Of a stretch of 13,336 nt of DNA, positions 1-6,387 are shown in pieces (within the stretch, counting starts at the first letter, position 1; each line of letters starts with the position of its first letter). This DNA is from Ilumatobacteraceae bacterium (lineage in GTDB: Bacteria; Actinomycetota; Acidimicrobiia; Acidimicrobiales; Ilumatobacteraceae). The notes under the pieces were generated by a model that was not told the origin of the DNA, did not search any database, and saw only the letters and a list, made by a program, of their open reading frames with translations. The DNA is taken from NCBI GenBank assembly GCA_016650435.1, contig JAENVT010000108.1, positions 1 through 13,336 on the forward strand, written 5' to 3'. A program made the position numbers and the translations under genes.

Positions 1-8
1 AGAGACGC

Positions 9-314
9 ATGATGATGCACTCAAACCGGATGTTCCCCTACATGATCGGCGCAGCAGCCTTAGCCGCTGTAGTGATCGCCTTCGGCGCCCCGCTCGCCAC
101 AGTGCTGCCGTTCGCCATCTTCCTTGCCTGCCCGCTGATGATGTTCATGATGATGCGCGGCATGGCCGGCACCCACGGCCAGGACGACCACACCGGTCAT
201 GGCTGCGAACACGACCCGACCCGCACGACCGACTCGCCCACCAGCCCACGGGAGCGACCAGTCTCGGTTGTCGGCCACCGCCGAGCCGCGACTGATCTCG
301 ACGACCCGAGTTGA
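9..314 (+). CDS. Small His-rich membrane protein, DUF2933-like
   Basis: The 101-residue product has two hydrophobic segments (about residues 10-25 and 29-48). The second ends in a Met-rich stretch, CPLMMFMMMRGM, followed by a His/Asp/Cys-rich tail (HGQDDHTGHGCEHD, about 56-69) that could bind a soft metal. This layout resembles the short DUF2933-type membrane proteins often found beside copper-resistance genes in Actinobacteria; the family match is from memory, not a search. It lies 14 bp upstream of a CsoR-type regulator, which supports a copper-linked role, probably at the inner membrane. Three ATG codons stand in tandem at 9, 12 and 15, so the exact start is uncertain, and the gene begins so close to the window edge that its promoter and any upstream partner are not visible. 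The last 30 residues are polar and look unconserved. Confidence 0.6.
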   Translation: MMMHSNRMFPYMIGAAALAAVVIAFGAPLATVLPFAIFLACPLMMFMMMRGMAGTHGQDDHTGHGCEHDPTRTTDSPTSPRERPVSVVGHRRAATDLDDPS

Positions 315-328
315 ACAGGACAACCCAG

Positions 329-613
329 ATGCGCGGCTACACAATGAACCGAGACGACTACCTGCTGCGTCTGCGCCGCATCGAAGGCCAAGTACGGGGA
401 CTGCAACGCATGATCGAAGCCGACGAGTACTGCATCGACGTGCTCACCCAACTGTCCTCGGTCACCGCTGCCCTGCAGAGCGTCGCCATCGGCCTCGTCG
501 ATGAACACCTCCGCCACTGCGTGGTACAAGCCGCCGCCCAAGGCGACGATGGAGAACGCGACGCCAAGCTCACCGAAGCCGTGCAAGCCATCTCCCGGCT
601 CGTGCGCAGCTGA
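329..613 (+). CDS. csoR: CsoR-family copper-sensing repressor
   Basis: The 94-residue protein is a CsoR/RcnR (DUF156) all-helical repressor, a family whose members bind operator DNA until a metal releases them. The signature RLRRIEGQVRGLQRMIE is at about residues 14-30. The metal ligands are Cys35, His60 and Cys64, with spacings of 25 and 4 residues exactly as in the Cu(I)-binding triad of Mycobacterium CsoR, and a Tyr precedes the first Cys. Copper is therefore the most likely inducer, rather than nickel or formaldehyde. I chose ATG 329 because it gives the MxGY N-terminus common in CsoR proteins and has a weak AGGA at about 317-320; ATG 344 is the alternative. Likely targets are its own cluster and a copper exporter that would lie outside the window. 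Confidence 0.88.
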   Translation: MRGYTMNRDDYLLRLRRIEGQVRGLQRMIEADEYCIDVLTQLSSVTAALQSVAIGLVDEHLRHCVVQAAAQGDDGERDAKLTEAVQAISRLVRS

Positions 614-675
614 CGTCAGTCCGGATATGCGCGAGAACCCGGCCAGACGGCCGTCCAGATCACAGCGAAACGAAC

Positions 676-681
676 AAGGAG
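676..681 (+). promoter_or_regulatory. Strong Shine-Dalgarno site of the SHOCT gene
   Basis: AAGGAG ends 7 bases before the ATG at 689. It is the one clear consensus ribosome-binding site I found in front of a gene in this window; most genes right of the tRNA lack one. Confidence 0.8.
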
Positions 682-688
682 ACACGTC

Positions 689-964
689 ATGAACAACGGA
701 AACTGGAACGGCATGGACGGCGGAAGCTGGTGGTGGATGTCGATCATGATGTTCGCCATCTTGGGAGGACTCATCTGGGTCGGTATCACACTCGTCCGAC
801 ACGGCAACCACACCCCACACCCACAGACACCCGGCGCGCCAACTCCGCCCGCGAGACAGACACCACAAGAGCTTCTCGCCGAACGACTCGCCCGCGGCGA
901 GATCGAACCCGACGACTACCGACAGCGCCTCGACGCCCTCAACCACCGACCAAACGAGAAGTAA
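689..964 (+). CDS. Short membrane protein with C-terminal SHOCT domain
   Basis: The 91-residue protein starts with an Asn/Gly/Trp-rich segment, has one transmembrane helix at about residues 14-36 (WWWMSIMMFAILGGLIWVGI), a Pro-rich linker, and ends in a SHOCT motif at about 59-84. The SHOCT core is AERLARGEIEPDDYRQRLDAL, where the pattern LxxRxARGEIxxxEYxxRL is diagnostic. SHOCT tails are thought to mediate oligomerisation or recruitment; no enzymatic function is known. The start is fixed by the AAGGAG site 7 bases upstream. Small SHOCT membrane proteins often travel with copper-resistance genes, which fits the CsoR-type gene 75 bp upstream. Its precise role is unknown. Confidence 0.75.
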   Translation: MNNGNWNGMDGGSWWWMSIMMFAILGGLIWVGITLVRHGNHTPHPQTPGAPTPPARQTPQELLAERLARGEIEPDDYRQRLDALNHRPNEK

Positions 965-1065
965 CGCAGCTACAGCCCGTCACGCGCGCCCTGAATCTGC
1001 GGGCGTTTGCGGGTGCGCCAGGTCGAGGATGCCGACTGACGGCGTAGCTCGAGCCGGCTGCTTGG

Positions 1066-1378
1066 CTAGTCGATGTGGCGGTGGTGGATGTCGGGGAGGT
1101 GCTCGTGCTCGTGACTGAGAACGAGGTGCCGGTGCTGCGTCCCCGAGAGAACCTCGATGGTCCCCGGGCGATGGTGAGGGTCACTCGGATCTATCGGGTG
1201 GCTGACGAACCGAAGCAGTCGATCGTTGTTCGCGGAGCGCGAACGGGGCAACGGCGGCCGCAGCACCGAGGTAGAGCAGACCGGCCAAGGTGACTGCGCC
1301 GACGTGATCGACGACCAGTTTGGTTGCCGGGGTCGCCGCGCCGAACAGCACGGCGGAAAGGGCGCACCACGTCCATCC
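1066..1378 (-). pseudogene. Broken EamA/DMT transporter with large internal deletion
   Basis: Two separated pieces of one transporter family lie in different reading frames. Positions 1378-1229 encode a typical EamA/DMT N-terminus (GWTWCALSAVLFGAATPATK, then VTLAGLLYLGAAAAVAPFA), covering about one and a half helices. The frame then runs off into unrelated residues and stops at 1181. In another frame, about 1176-1066 encodes a His-rich tail, SHEHEHLPDIHHRHID, ending at a TAG. That tail resembles the cytoplasmic His-rich C-terminus of some actinobacterial DMT transporters. An intact protein needs around 300 residues and ten helices, so roughly 200 codons are missing between the pieces. No start codon is evident for the N-terminal piece. 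I infer one deletion with loss of frame; the recognition of both ends is from memory. Confidence 0.6.
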
Positions 1379-1470
1379 GTGCGCTGCGTCGTGTGTCGAC
1401 TGGTTTCCTCCACGCAGTAAATCTAGGTCGCAGAGCAGCTCATCGATCCGGAGAGCAGAAGCGACCGCGA

Positions 1471-2067
1471 TCAGCAACTGGGACGGCTGCCGAGGAATAG
1501 CGATCGGCGCAAGAGACCGTCTTCGACGGCGTGCAGCTGCAAGCGCCGGTCGTGCTGACGGCTCTCGAACTCGGGTTCGCCGTAGAGCGCGGTCAACGAG
1601 TCTCGGTGCTCGTCCCACTGATCGATCCACTCGGTGGCGACGGCGCGAAACTCTTCCGTGCCGTCCAGTTCGGAGACATCAACAAACCCCGCTCGTCGCA
1701 GCAATTCCAGGGGAGTATCCATCGACGCCACCGCCCACGGTCCTGACCGGTGCGCACGCGCCCGAGCGCGCCGATCGAGCCCCGGAGCCGTGTAGATCGT
1801 GTGGAACGCGGTACGACCGCCTCGTCGAAGTAACCGCCAGGATGCCCTCAACACGGAGAGCTTTGGCCGCAGTCAACACAGCACATCGGTGTAAACCACA
1901 GCATCGAATGTCTCCGCAGGGAACGGGAGGTCACGCGCACTCGCATTCACCGGCCATGTCCGAGCATCGAGACCCTCGCGTTGGCCGCGCTCGCGAGCCG
2001 AGGCGAGTCCCTCCACGGGCACGTCAGTCATCACCACCGAACAGCCCGTGCGCGTCAGCCCGTCCAC
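1471..2067 (-). pseudogene. Truncated SAM-dependent methyltransferase with internal TGA
   Basis: Read on the minus strand, one frame runs from about 2067 to the TGA at 1471, interrupted once by a TGA at 1873-1875. Before the stop it shows the middle of a class I methyltransferase: CSVVMTDVPVEGL (strand 2 with its acidic residue), DLPFPAETFDAVVYTDVLC (motifs around strand 4). After the stop the same frame continues with ASWRLLRRGGRTAFHTI (the usual post-strand-4 helix and turn), GFVDVSELDGTEEF, WIDQWDEHRD and DGLLRRSLF, close to a normal C-terminus. The glycine-rich SAM motif I that should precede the first block is absent: no start codon lies upstream in frame and the tRNA gene begins 47 bp away. 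So the gene is both 5'-truncated and nonsense-mutated. Its substrate cannot be told. Confidence 0.72.
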
Positions 2068-2113
2068 TGAACGATCATTAAACGAACAGAGCGTATTTAC
2101 CCTGGTAGATGCG

Positions 2114-2197
2114 TGCCCGGGGCGGGGATCGAACCCGCACCTCCCGAAGAAGAGGGGGGTTTAAGCCCCCCGTGTCTGCCAATTCCACCACCCGGGC
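2114..2197 (-). tRNA. tRNA-Leu (anticodon UAA)
   Basis: The 84-nt minus-strand sequence folds as a class II tRNA. The acceptor arms GCCCGGG and CCCGGGC pair perfectly and are followed by discriminator A (2114). The D arm contains TGGCAGAC, the anticodon arm is a GGGGG stem around CTTAAAC (anticodon TAA), there is a long variable arm with a CTTCGG-type turn, and the T arm has GGTTCGATCC. The long variable arm and discriminator A fit leucine. CCA is not encoded (the flank reads CGC). A TAGCCT hexamer at 2212-2217 sits 14 bases before the 5' end and is a plausible -10 box. The 3' end faces the pseudogenes and the copper-type cluster. Confidence 0.95.
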
Positions 2198-2211
2198 AGG
2201 TGAGCAGGATC

Positions 2212-2217
2212 AGGCTA
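2212..2217 (-). promoter_or_regulatory. Putative -10 box of tRNA-Leu
   Basis: TAGCCT on the minus strand lies 14 bases before the mature tRNA 5' end, which would give a 5' leader of about 6-8 nt. No convincing -35 element is visible. The rest of the 2198-2370 gap holds no gene that I can support. Confidence 0.4.
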
Positions 2218-2356
2218 TTCGCATCGGTGACCGCGGTTGATGCTGGTTCATTGGGATCTGGGCGCCAGCGTTGATCAGTCACGCCGGCCGATGGGCGAGG
2301 ATGGCGCCCGGATCGGAAATGGCTCAACCTGAAACGGTGCGATCGTCGACGTGGCC

Positions 2357-2362
2357 TAGCGT
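2357..2362 (+). promoter_or_regulatory. Putative leaderless -10 box of the hydrolase gene
   Basis: TAGCGT is followed by exactly 8 bases and then the ATG at 2371. That spacing would start transcription at or within a base or two of the start codon, giving a leaderless mRNA. No Shine-Dalgarno site is present, which agrees. The -35 region is not recognisable. Confidence 0.5.
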
Positions 2363-2370
2363 GACGAACG

Positions 2371-4356
2371 ATGCGGACCGGACGTCGACCACTGGCTCTG
2401 GTGGCCATGATCGCGTTCACCGCGTGCGGGACGAATGCGCAGGTGCACACGAGTCGCGTCGATCCGATTGGCGCGTCAGTGCCACCCAGCGATCCGACCG
2501 ACACGAGTGCGCCGGCCGGCACCAACGGGCCAGCCGATACGACAGAGCCGGGCAACACCTCCGCGCCCGGCAACGACACACTCAACTGGGCGCCATGCAC
2601 CGACTCGAGTGCCGTCGACCCGTCGCTCGAGTGCGCGACATTGAAAGTGCCGCTCGACTACGACAACCCCAGCGGCGACAGCCTTCTCATGGCGCTGATC
2701 AAGTATCCGGCCTCCGGAGATCGCACCGGCGCTGTGCTGTTCAACCCGGGAGGGCCGGGCGGCTCGGGCTTCGACCCGATCGGGTTCAGCGGCAGTGCAA
2801 TCGCCCAGGGCCTCGGAATCTCGACGCTGGATCTGATCGGTTTCGATCCGCGTGGAGTCGATCGATCGGGCGGGCTTCACTGCGTCTCCGACCAGTTCGA
2901 GGATCAGCATCTCTACGTTGACGACACACCCGACACACCCGAAGAACAGGCCCTGAAGGATGAGGCTGACACGGGTTTTGTCGACGGCTGCAAACAGAAG
3001 TACGGCGACACGTTGCGTTTCTATTCCACCGCGAACACCGCACGCGATATGGACGCGCTACGAGCAGCGCTCGGCGACGACCAGATCTCTGTGCTCGGTC
3101 TCTCGTACGGCACCTACCTCGGCGCAACGTACGCAACGATGTTCCCTGATCGGGTGCGAGCGATGGTGCTCGACTCGGTCGTCGAGCCGAACGGCGACAC
3201 GGTGCAGCAGGCATTCGAGACTCAGCTGGTCGGGTTCGAAGGCGCCTTCAACAACTGGGCGGCGTGGTGTCAAAGCGACACAACATGCGAGTTCAACGCC
3301 GCCGATGTCGGCGCTCGATGGGATGCGCTGAGACAAAAACTCGATGACACCTCCATCACCGGCTCGGATGGGCGCGTGGCCAACAACGCCACGATGGAAA
3401 CCGCGACCACAGCGGCGCTCTACAGCAAGAGCGACTGGCCGGTGCTGGGTCAGGCTCTGAACAAGGCCGAAGCGGGAGATCCTGCCGGCATCTTCGCCCT
3501 CGCCGATTCATACAACGGTCGCGACGATAAGGGGACGTTCACGACGTTGTTCCAATCGTTCCCGATCATTTCGTGTGCGAGCGGAATTGGGTCACCGTTG
3601 CCCGATGATCCCGAGGCATTAGCCGCAACGTTGCGCACCGAGGCTCCTCGATTCGCGAAAGACACCACGGCAGCAGACGTGACATCGGAAGCGGAGCGTT
3701 GCAGCAAGCTGGTCGGCGATGTCAAACCCGACAAGATCTCCTACACCGGTGACGGCCCTATTGTGCTGGTCGGCGGAGCCAACGACCCGGCGACACCAAT
3801 TCGTTGGGCGAAGAAGATGGTCGGCGAACTCGGGCCGAACGCCCGGCTCGTCACCTTCACCGGCGAGGGCCACGGTCAATTGCTGGTGAGCAATTGCGTG
3901 ACCGACATCGAAGGGTCGCTGTTGGCGGACCTGAAGCTGCCCGGTGCCGACACGGTGTGCGACCCAAATCCGGTGATTCCAAAACCGGATTGGTGGGATG
4001 CGCTGCCGGTTCCCACGGGGATGTCGGATGTCGCCAGTCTGCCGGCGGTGGCCGCGGCTCTTGGGGCAGAGCCGACTCAGGTGTTCAGCGAGCTGCGTAC
4101 AACGGCACTGAGCGCCAAGGACGCCGTCGCCGCTTACACGAAAGCGTTCGGTGATGCGGGGCTCGACGAGTTCGACGCGCCGCCGCTGTTTCCGAGCAGC
4201 GACACTGCCCAAGGTGTCTATAGCGACGGGCAGAACAGGACGATGGCGGTAATAGCGCTCGGGCCGAAGAGTTTTGACGACGAGGCGTTGCAGAGTGCCA
4301 AGGTCGATGTGCCGCCCGACACCACGGTGGTGTGGATCATCGCCATCGGCAATTAG
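2371..4356 (+). CDS. Secreted alpha/beta-hydrolase lipoprotein, tripeptidyl-aminopeptidase type
   Basis: The 661-residue protein begins with a lipoprotein signal (RRPLALVAMIAFTAC, lipidated Cys19) and a Ser/Thr/Pro/Gly-rich linker to about residue 70, so it should sit on the outer face of the membrane. The alpha/beta-hydrolase fold follows: an oxyanion-hole motif NPGGPGGSG at 125-133, FDPRGVDRS at 158-166, the nucleophile elbow GLSYG with Ser245, Asp472 in GGANDPATP, and His501 in GEGHGQ. This is the layout of the actinobacterial SlpD/SlpE-like tripeptidyl aminopeptidases with a TAP-like C-terminal domain. Those release short peptides from protein N-termini; the actual substrate here is unknown. 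About 120 residues after the TAP-like part (540-661) are an extra domain I do not recognise. The stop overlaps that of the convergent gene. Confidence 0.85.
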   Translation: MRTGRRPLALVAMIAFTACGTNAQVHTSRVDPIGASVPPSDPTDTSAPAGTNGPADTTEPGNTSAPGNDTLNWAPCTDSSAVDPSLECATLKVPLDYDNPSGDSLLMALIKYPASGDRTGAVLFNPGGPGGSGFDPIGFSGSAIAQGLGISTLDLIGFDPRGVDRSGGLHCVSDQFEDQHLYVDDTPDTPEEQALKDEADTGFVDGCKQKYGDTLRFYSTANTARDMDALRAALGDDQISVLGLSYGTYLGATYATMFPDRVRAMVLDSVVEPNGDTVQQAFETQLVGFEGAFNNWAAWCQSDTTCEFNAADVGARWDALRQKLDDTSITGSDGRVANNATMETATTAALYSKSDWPVLGQALNKAEAGDPAGIFALADSYNGRDDKGTFTTLFQSFPIISCASGIGSPLPDDPEALAATLRTEAPRFAKDTTAADVTSEAERCSKLVGDVKPDKISYTGDGPIVLVGGANDPATPIRWAKKMVGELGPNARLVTFTGEGHGQLLVSNCVTDIEGSLLADLKLPGADTVCDPNPVIPKPDWWDALPVPTGMSDVASLPAVAAALGAEPTQVFSELRTTALSAKDAVAAYTKAFGDAGLDEFDAPPLFPSSDTAQGVYSDGQNRTMAVIALGPKSFDDEALQSAKVDVPPDTTVVWIIAIGN

Positions 4357-4670
4357 GCGACCGAACGAAGTCGGGGCTCGAACCCCAGCGCCTGCCACAG
4401 TTCGGCCCGCAGACGGTCAGACCGCGGTGGCTGTAGCTGATTGGTGACAATCACCCCCTCGATCATGTCGCCGACGATTGCCGCCCATGGTCGGCCCTTC
4501 AGCTGCACAGAGATGACTGCGCCGGTGGCGACGCGCCGAACCGAACGATCGACGCCGGCGATGCGTGGCGGGCAACGAAACCCCGGCGCGAGCAAGCCAC
4601 GACGACGCACCTCGCGACCAATGGTGCGGGCGGCGTTGGCAAAGTCGACAGAGGTGTTGCTGACAGGCAT
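4353..4670 (-). CDS. Conserved hypothetical small basic protein
   Basis: This 105-residue Arg-rich protein has no signal peptide, membrane helix or motif that I can assign. Its middle (RIAGVDRSVRR, GAVISVQLKGRPWAAIVGDMIEGVIVTN) alternates hydrophobic residues like a small beta fold. The gene looks real: it is flanked exactly by neighbours, its TAA stop overlaps the TAG of the convergent hydrolase by sharing bases 4354-4355, and it is divergent from the nuclease gene across a palindromic site. ATG 4670 is the start; a GACACT, one base off TANNNT, sits 6 bases upstream. Pairing with the nuclease suggests, but does not show, a nucleic-acid-related role. Confidence 0.6.
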   Translation of the reverse strand: MPVSNTSVDFANAARTIGREVRRRGLLAPGFRCPPRIAGVDRSVRRVATGAVISVQLKGRPWAAIVGDMIEGVIVTNQLQPPRSDRLRAELWQALGFEPRLRSVA

Positions 4671-4687
4671 ACGAGCAGTGTCGCGCA

Positions 4688-4702
4688 GGGGTGTTACACC
4701 CC
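4688..4702. promoter_or_regulatory. 15-bp palindrome between divergent genes, possible operator
   Basis: GGGGTGT-T-ACACCCC is a perfect inverted repeat of 7 bp around one central base. Its right half ACACCCC recurs at 4710-4716, 14 bp on. It lies between the minus-strand gene starting at 4670 and the nuclease gene, upstream of the latter's -10-like box at 4722. The size and position suit a dimeric regulator controlling both directions. It is unlikely to be a terminator, because it sits upstream of both starts and lacks a T tract. Confidence 0.5.
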
Positions 4703-4721
4703 GGTTGTGACACCCCTTCGT

Positions 4722-4727
4722 TAGTGT
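4722..4727 (+). promoter_or_regulatory. Putative leaderless -10 box of the nuclease gene
   Basis: TAGTGT is followed by exactly 8 bases and then GTG 4736, the same arrangement as upstream of the hydrolase gene. It supports GTG 4736 over the longer GTG 4691 start, which would fall inside the palindrome. Confidence 0.5.
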
Positions 4728-4735
4728 CGACGTTC

Positions 4736-5668
4736 GTGGACGAACCCCCGCAACTCAACCCCGCTCAGCAGCGCACGCTCGCGCTCCTACGGCGTTCGGC
4801 AGAGCCGATGGTGTTCGACGCGGCCGTGGTCGCCGACCTGCGCGACCAGGCCAACGAAGCGTTCGCCCACTTCAGCGAGCGGCTCGATGGCAACACGCTG
4901 TTCGTCACCAAGCACACGCTCGCCAGCGTGCACGACTGCGAGGTGCACTTCCTTGCACCAGATGACTTCGAATGGACTCCCGCCCGGGCACGAGGTCAAG
5001 TGGCGCACAAGGCAATCCAGCTGATGCTCAACTGGCGCGGCGAACCGAGTCCGCGCGAACTGGTCGACGAGGCGTTGGCGCGACTCGGCGACGAAGAGCG
5101 CGACTTCGGGCGATGGATCGCAGCGTTGTCGCCGGGTGACGAGGCCGACCTCCGCGGCGGGGCGGTCGAGCGGGTCAGCAAATTCTCCGAGTGCTTCCCA
5201 CCGCTCGACATCCGCAGCAATCCCTCGACCGAAGCCGCTGCACAATGGCCGCTAGACCACCCAATCCTCCTGCGAGCGCGAGTCGATCTCGTCATGGGTC
5301 GACCCAGCGGTCGCGAGAGTCGCAAGGTGATCATCGATCTCAAGACCGGCCGGGTCAGCCAGCGTCATCGCGAAGACCTGCGTTTCTACGCGCTCGTCGA
5401 AACCCTCGTTCGCGACGTGCCGCCGCGCAAGCTGGCCACCTTCTACCTCGATTCCGCCGAACCGATCGTCGAGGACGTGACCGAAGGTGTGCTCCGCGCC
5501 GCATTGCGGCGAACGCTCGACGGCATCCACCGACTCATCCAGCTGCAGATCGAAGGCGAGGTCGCCGTAAAGAAGCCAGGCACGTCGTGTCGCTGGTGCC
5601 CGTATCGCGGCGAGTGCCTCGAAGGCCAGAGCTACCTGCGCGGAGGCGACGACGAGATCGACCCGTGA
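4736..5668 (+). CDS. PD-(D/E)XK nuclease with probable Fe-S cluster (RecB/Cas4-like)
   Basis: The 310-residue protein (GTG start) has a RecB/Cas4-type nuclease core. In order: Cys68 in SVHDCEVHF, motif I GQVAHKAIQ with His91, Asp184 in ARVDLVMG, the DxK pair Asp201/Lys203 in VIIDLKTG, and a Tyr in EDLRFYALVE (about 218). The C-terminus carries SCRWCPYRGEC with Cys285, Cys288 and Cys294. One Cys before the core and three after it is the 4Fe-4S arrangement of AddB and Cas4. No helicase or cas genes are nearby, so it is a stand-alone nuclease of unknown pathway, most likely DNA processing or repair. I prefer GTG 4736 because of the -10-like box 8 bases before it; GTG 4691 would overlap the palindrome. 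Its stop abuts the convergent L,D-transpeptidase stop with no gap. Confidence 0.82.
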   Translation: MDEPPQLNPAQQRTLALLRRSAEPMVFDAAVVADLRDQANEAFAHFSERLDGNTLFVTKHTLASVHDCEVHFLAPDDFEWTPARARGQVAHKAIQLMLNWRGEPSPRELVDEALARLGDEERDFGRWIAALSPGDEADLRGGAVERVSKFSECFPPLDIRSNPSTEAAAQWPLDHPILLRARVDLVMGRPSGRESRKVIIDLKTGRVSQRHREDLRFYALVETLVRDVPPRKLATFYLDSAEPIVEDVTEGVLRAALRRTLDGIHRLIQLQIEGEVAVKKPGTSCRWCPYRGECLEGQSYLRGGDDEIDP

Positions 5669-6373
5669 TCAGGTGATGACCCGCACCTCGTCACCGCGTT
5701 GCAGCCAGTCCCAGATCACTGGACCCTGCTCGGGCAGCACCCGGATGCAGCCCGATGTATCACCGAAGTGCAGTTGTGTCCCAACCGACGCGAGCGGCTG
5801 CACGTACTCACCGTTTCGCAAAATGGGCACGGTATGAAATGCAACACGCGCACCCGTTTCCTCGCCATGGGTGAACGCTACGAAGTGGGTCATCGTGCTG
5901 AAGTGTCCGCCCATTCGTGACGATGCGTGCATCGATTTGGCGTAGACCGGATACGTGCCAGGATCGGGCTGGCCGATCGCCGTCGTGACAACGAACTCCG
6001 GTTGGGCCACGCCGTTGTCGCACAAATAGACCCGCTGCCGGTCTCGGTCGATCACTGCAGCGTGCGGGGTGGTCGGACAATTGGGATCGATGACCGGTAC
6101 CGCGACGGTCGTCGTTGTCGGCTCGGGCAGGGTCGTAGTCGTCACCTGCACCGTCGTCGGTGTCGCTTCGACAACCGTGCTTGTGGTTTCGACAACCGTT
6201 GCAGTCGGAGCGATCGAGCTCGAGCTACCGGACGAAGTGGTATCGACAATGATCGTCCCGGCGACACTTGTCGGCGCGGTTGTCGAGTCCGGCGAGTCGC
6301 CGCACTGCGCCACGACGAGGAGAATTGCCACAATGGCGACGGAGCGTACGAACATCTGATATCCGCGCCGCAT
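5669..6373 (-). CDS. L,D-transpeptidase (YkuD domain), exported
   Basis: The 234-residue protein has an N-terminal hydrophobic signal (FVRSVAIVAILLVVAQC). Cys24 could be lipidated, but VAQC is a poor lipobox, so either a lipoprotein or an anchored or cleaved product is possible. Residues about 25-92 are a Ser/Thr/Val linker with TTTTLP-type repeats that would reach into the wall. The YkuD domain follows: AVIDRDRQRVYLCDNG, a TAIGQPDPGTYPVY motif, His180 in AFHTVP, and the active-site block HFGDTSGCIRV with catalytic Cys209. Such enzymes make 3-3 cross-links in peptidoglycan. ATG 6373 is chosen because TAGTCT lies exactly 8 bases upstream, overlapping the stop of the peptidase gene; ATG 6355 is the alternative. 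The end is flush with the convergent nuclease gene. Confidence 0.87.
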   Translation of the reverse strand: MRRGYQMFVRSVAIVAILLVVAQCGDSPDSTTAPTSVAGTIIVDTTSSGSSSSIAPTATVVETTSTVVEATPTTVQVTTTTLPEPTTTTVAVPVIDPNCPTTPHAAVIDRDRQRVYLCDNGVAQPEFVVTTAIGQPDPGTYPVYAKSMHASSRMGGHFSTMTHFVAFTHGEETGARVAFHTVPILRNGEYVQPLASVGTQLHFGDTSGCIRVLPEQGPVIWDWLQRGDEVRVIT

Positions 6374-6381
6374 GAACCGCC

Positions 6382-6387
6382 AGACTA
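6382..6387 (-). promoter_or_regulatory. Putative leaderless -10 box of the L,D-transpeptidase gene
   Basis: TAGTCT on the minus strand begins with the TAG stop codon of the upstream peptidase gene and is followed by exactly 8 bases and then ATG 6373. It would allow expression independent of the upstream genes. Confidence 0.45.

Noticed and set aside
197..946. A 249-codon minus-strand open frame
   Set aside because: It crosses the CsoR-type and SHOCT genes, both of which are clear on the plus strand.
1838..1875. Selenocysteine reading of the methyltransferase TGA
   Set aside because: The gene also lacks its N-terminal SAM motif, so it is most likely dead, and I could not see a convincing hairpin just after the TGA.
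1320..2081. A 253-codon plus-strand open frame over the pseudogene block
   Set aside because: Its product is Arg/Pro/Ser-rich without any motif, while the minus strand shows recognisable methyltransferase and transporter pieces.
3619..4398. A 259-codon minus-strand open frame
   Set aside because: It is antisense to the C-terminal part of the hydrolase, where Asp472 and His501 are conserved on the plus strand.
4736..5668. Cas4 of a CRISPR system
   Set aside because: No repeat array or other cas gene is in the window; the four-Cys nuclease layout is shared by stand-alone RecB-like proteins of Actinobacteria.
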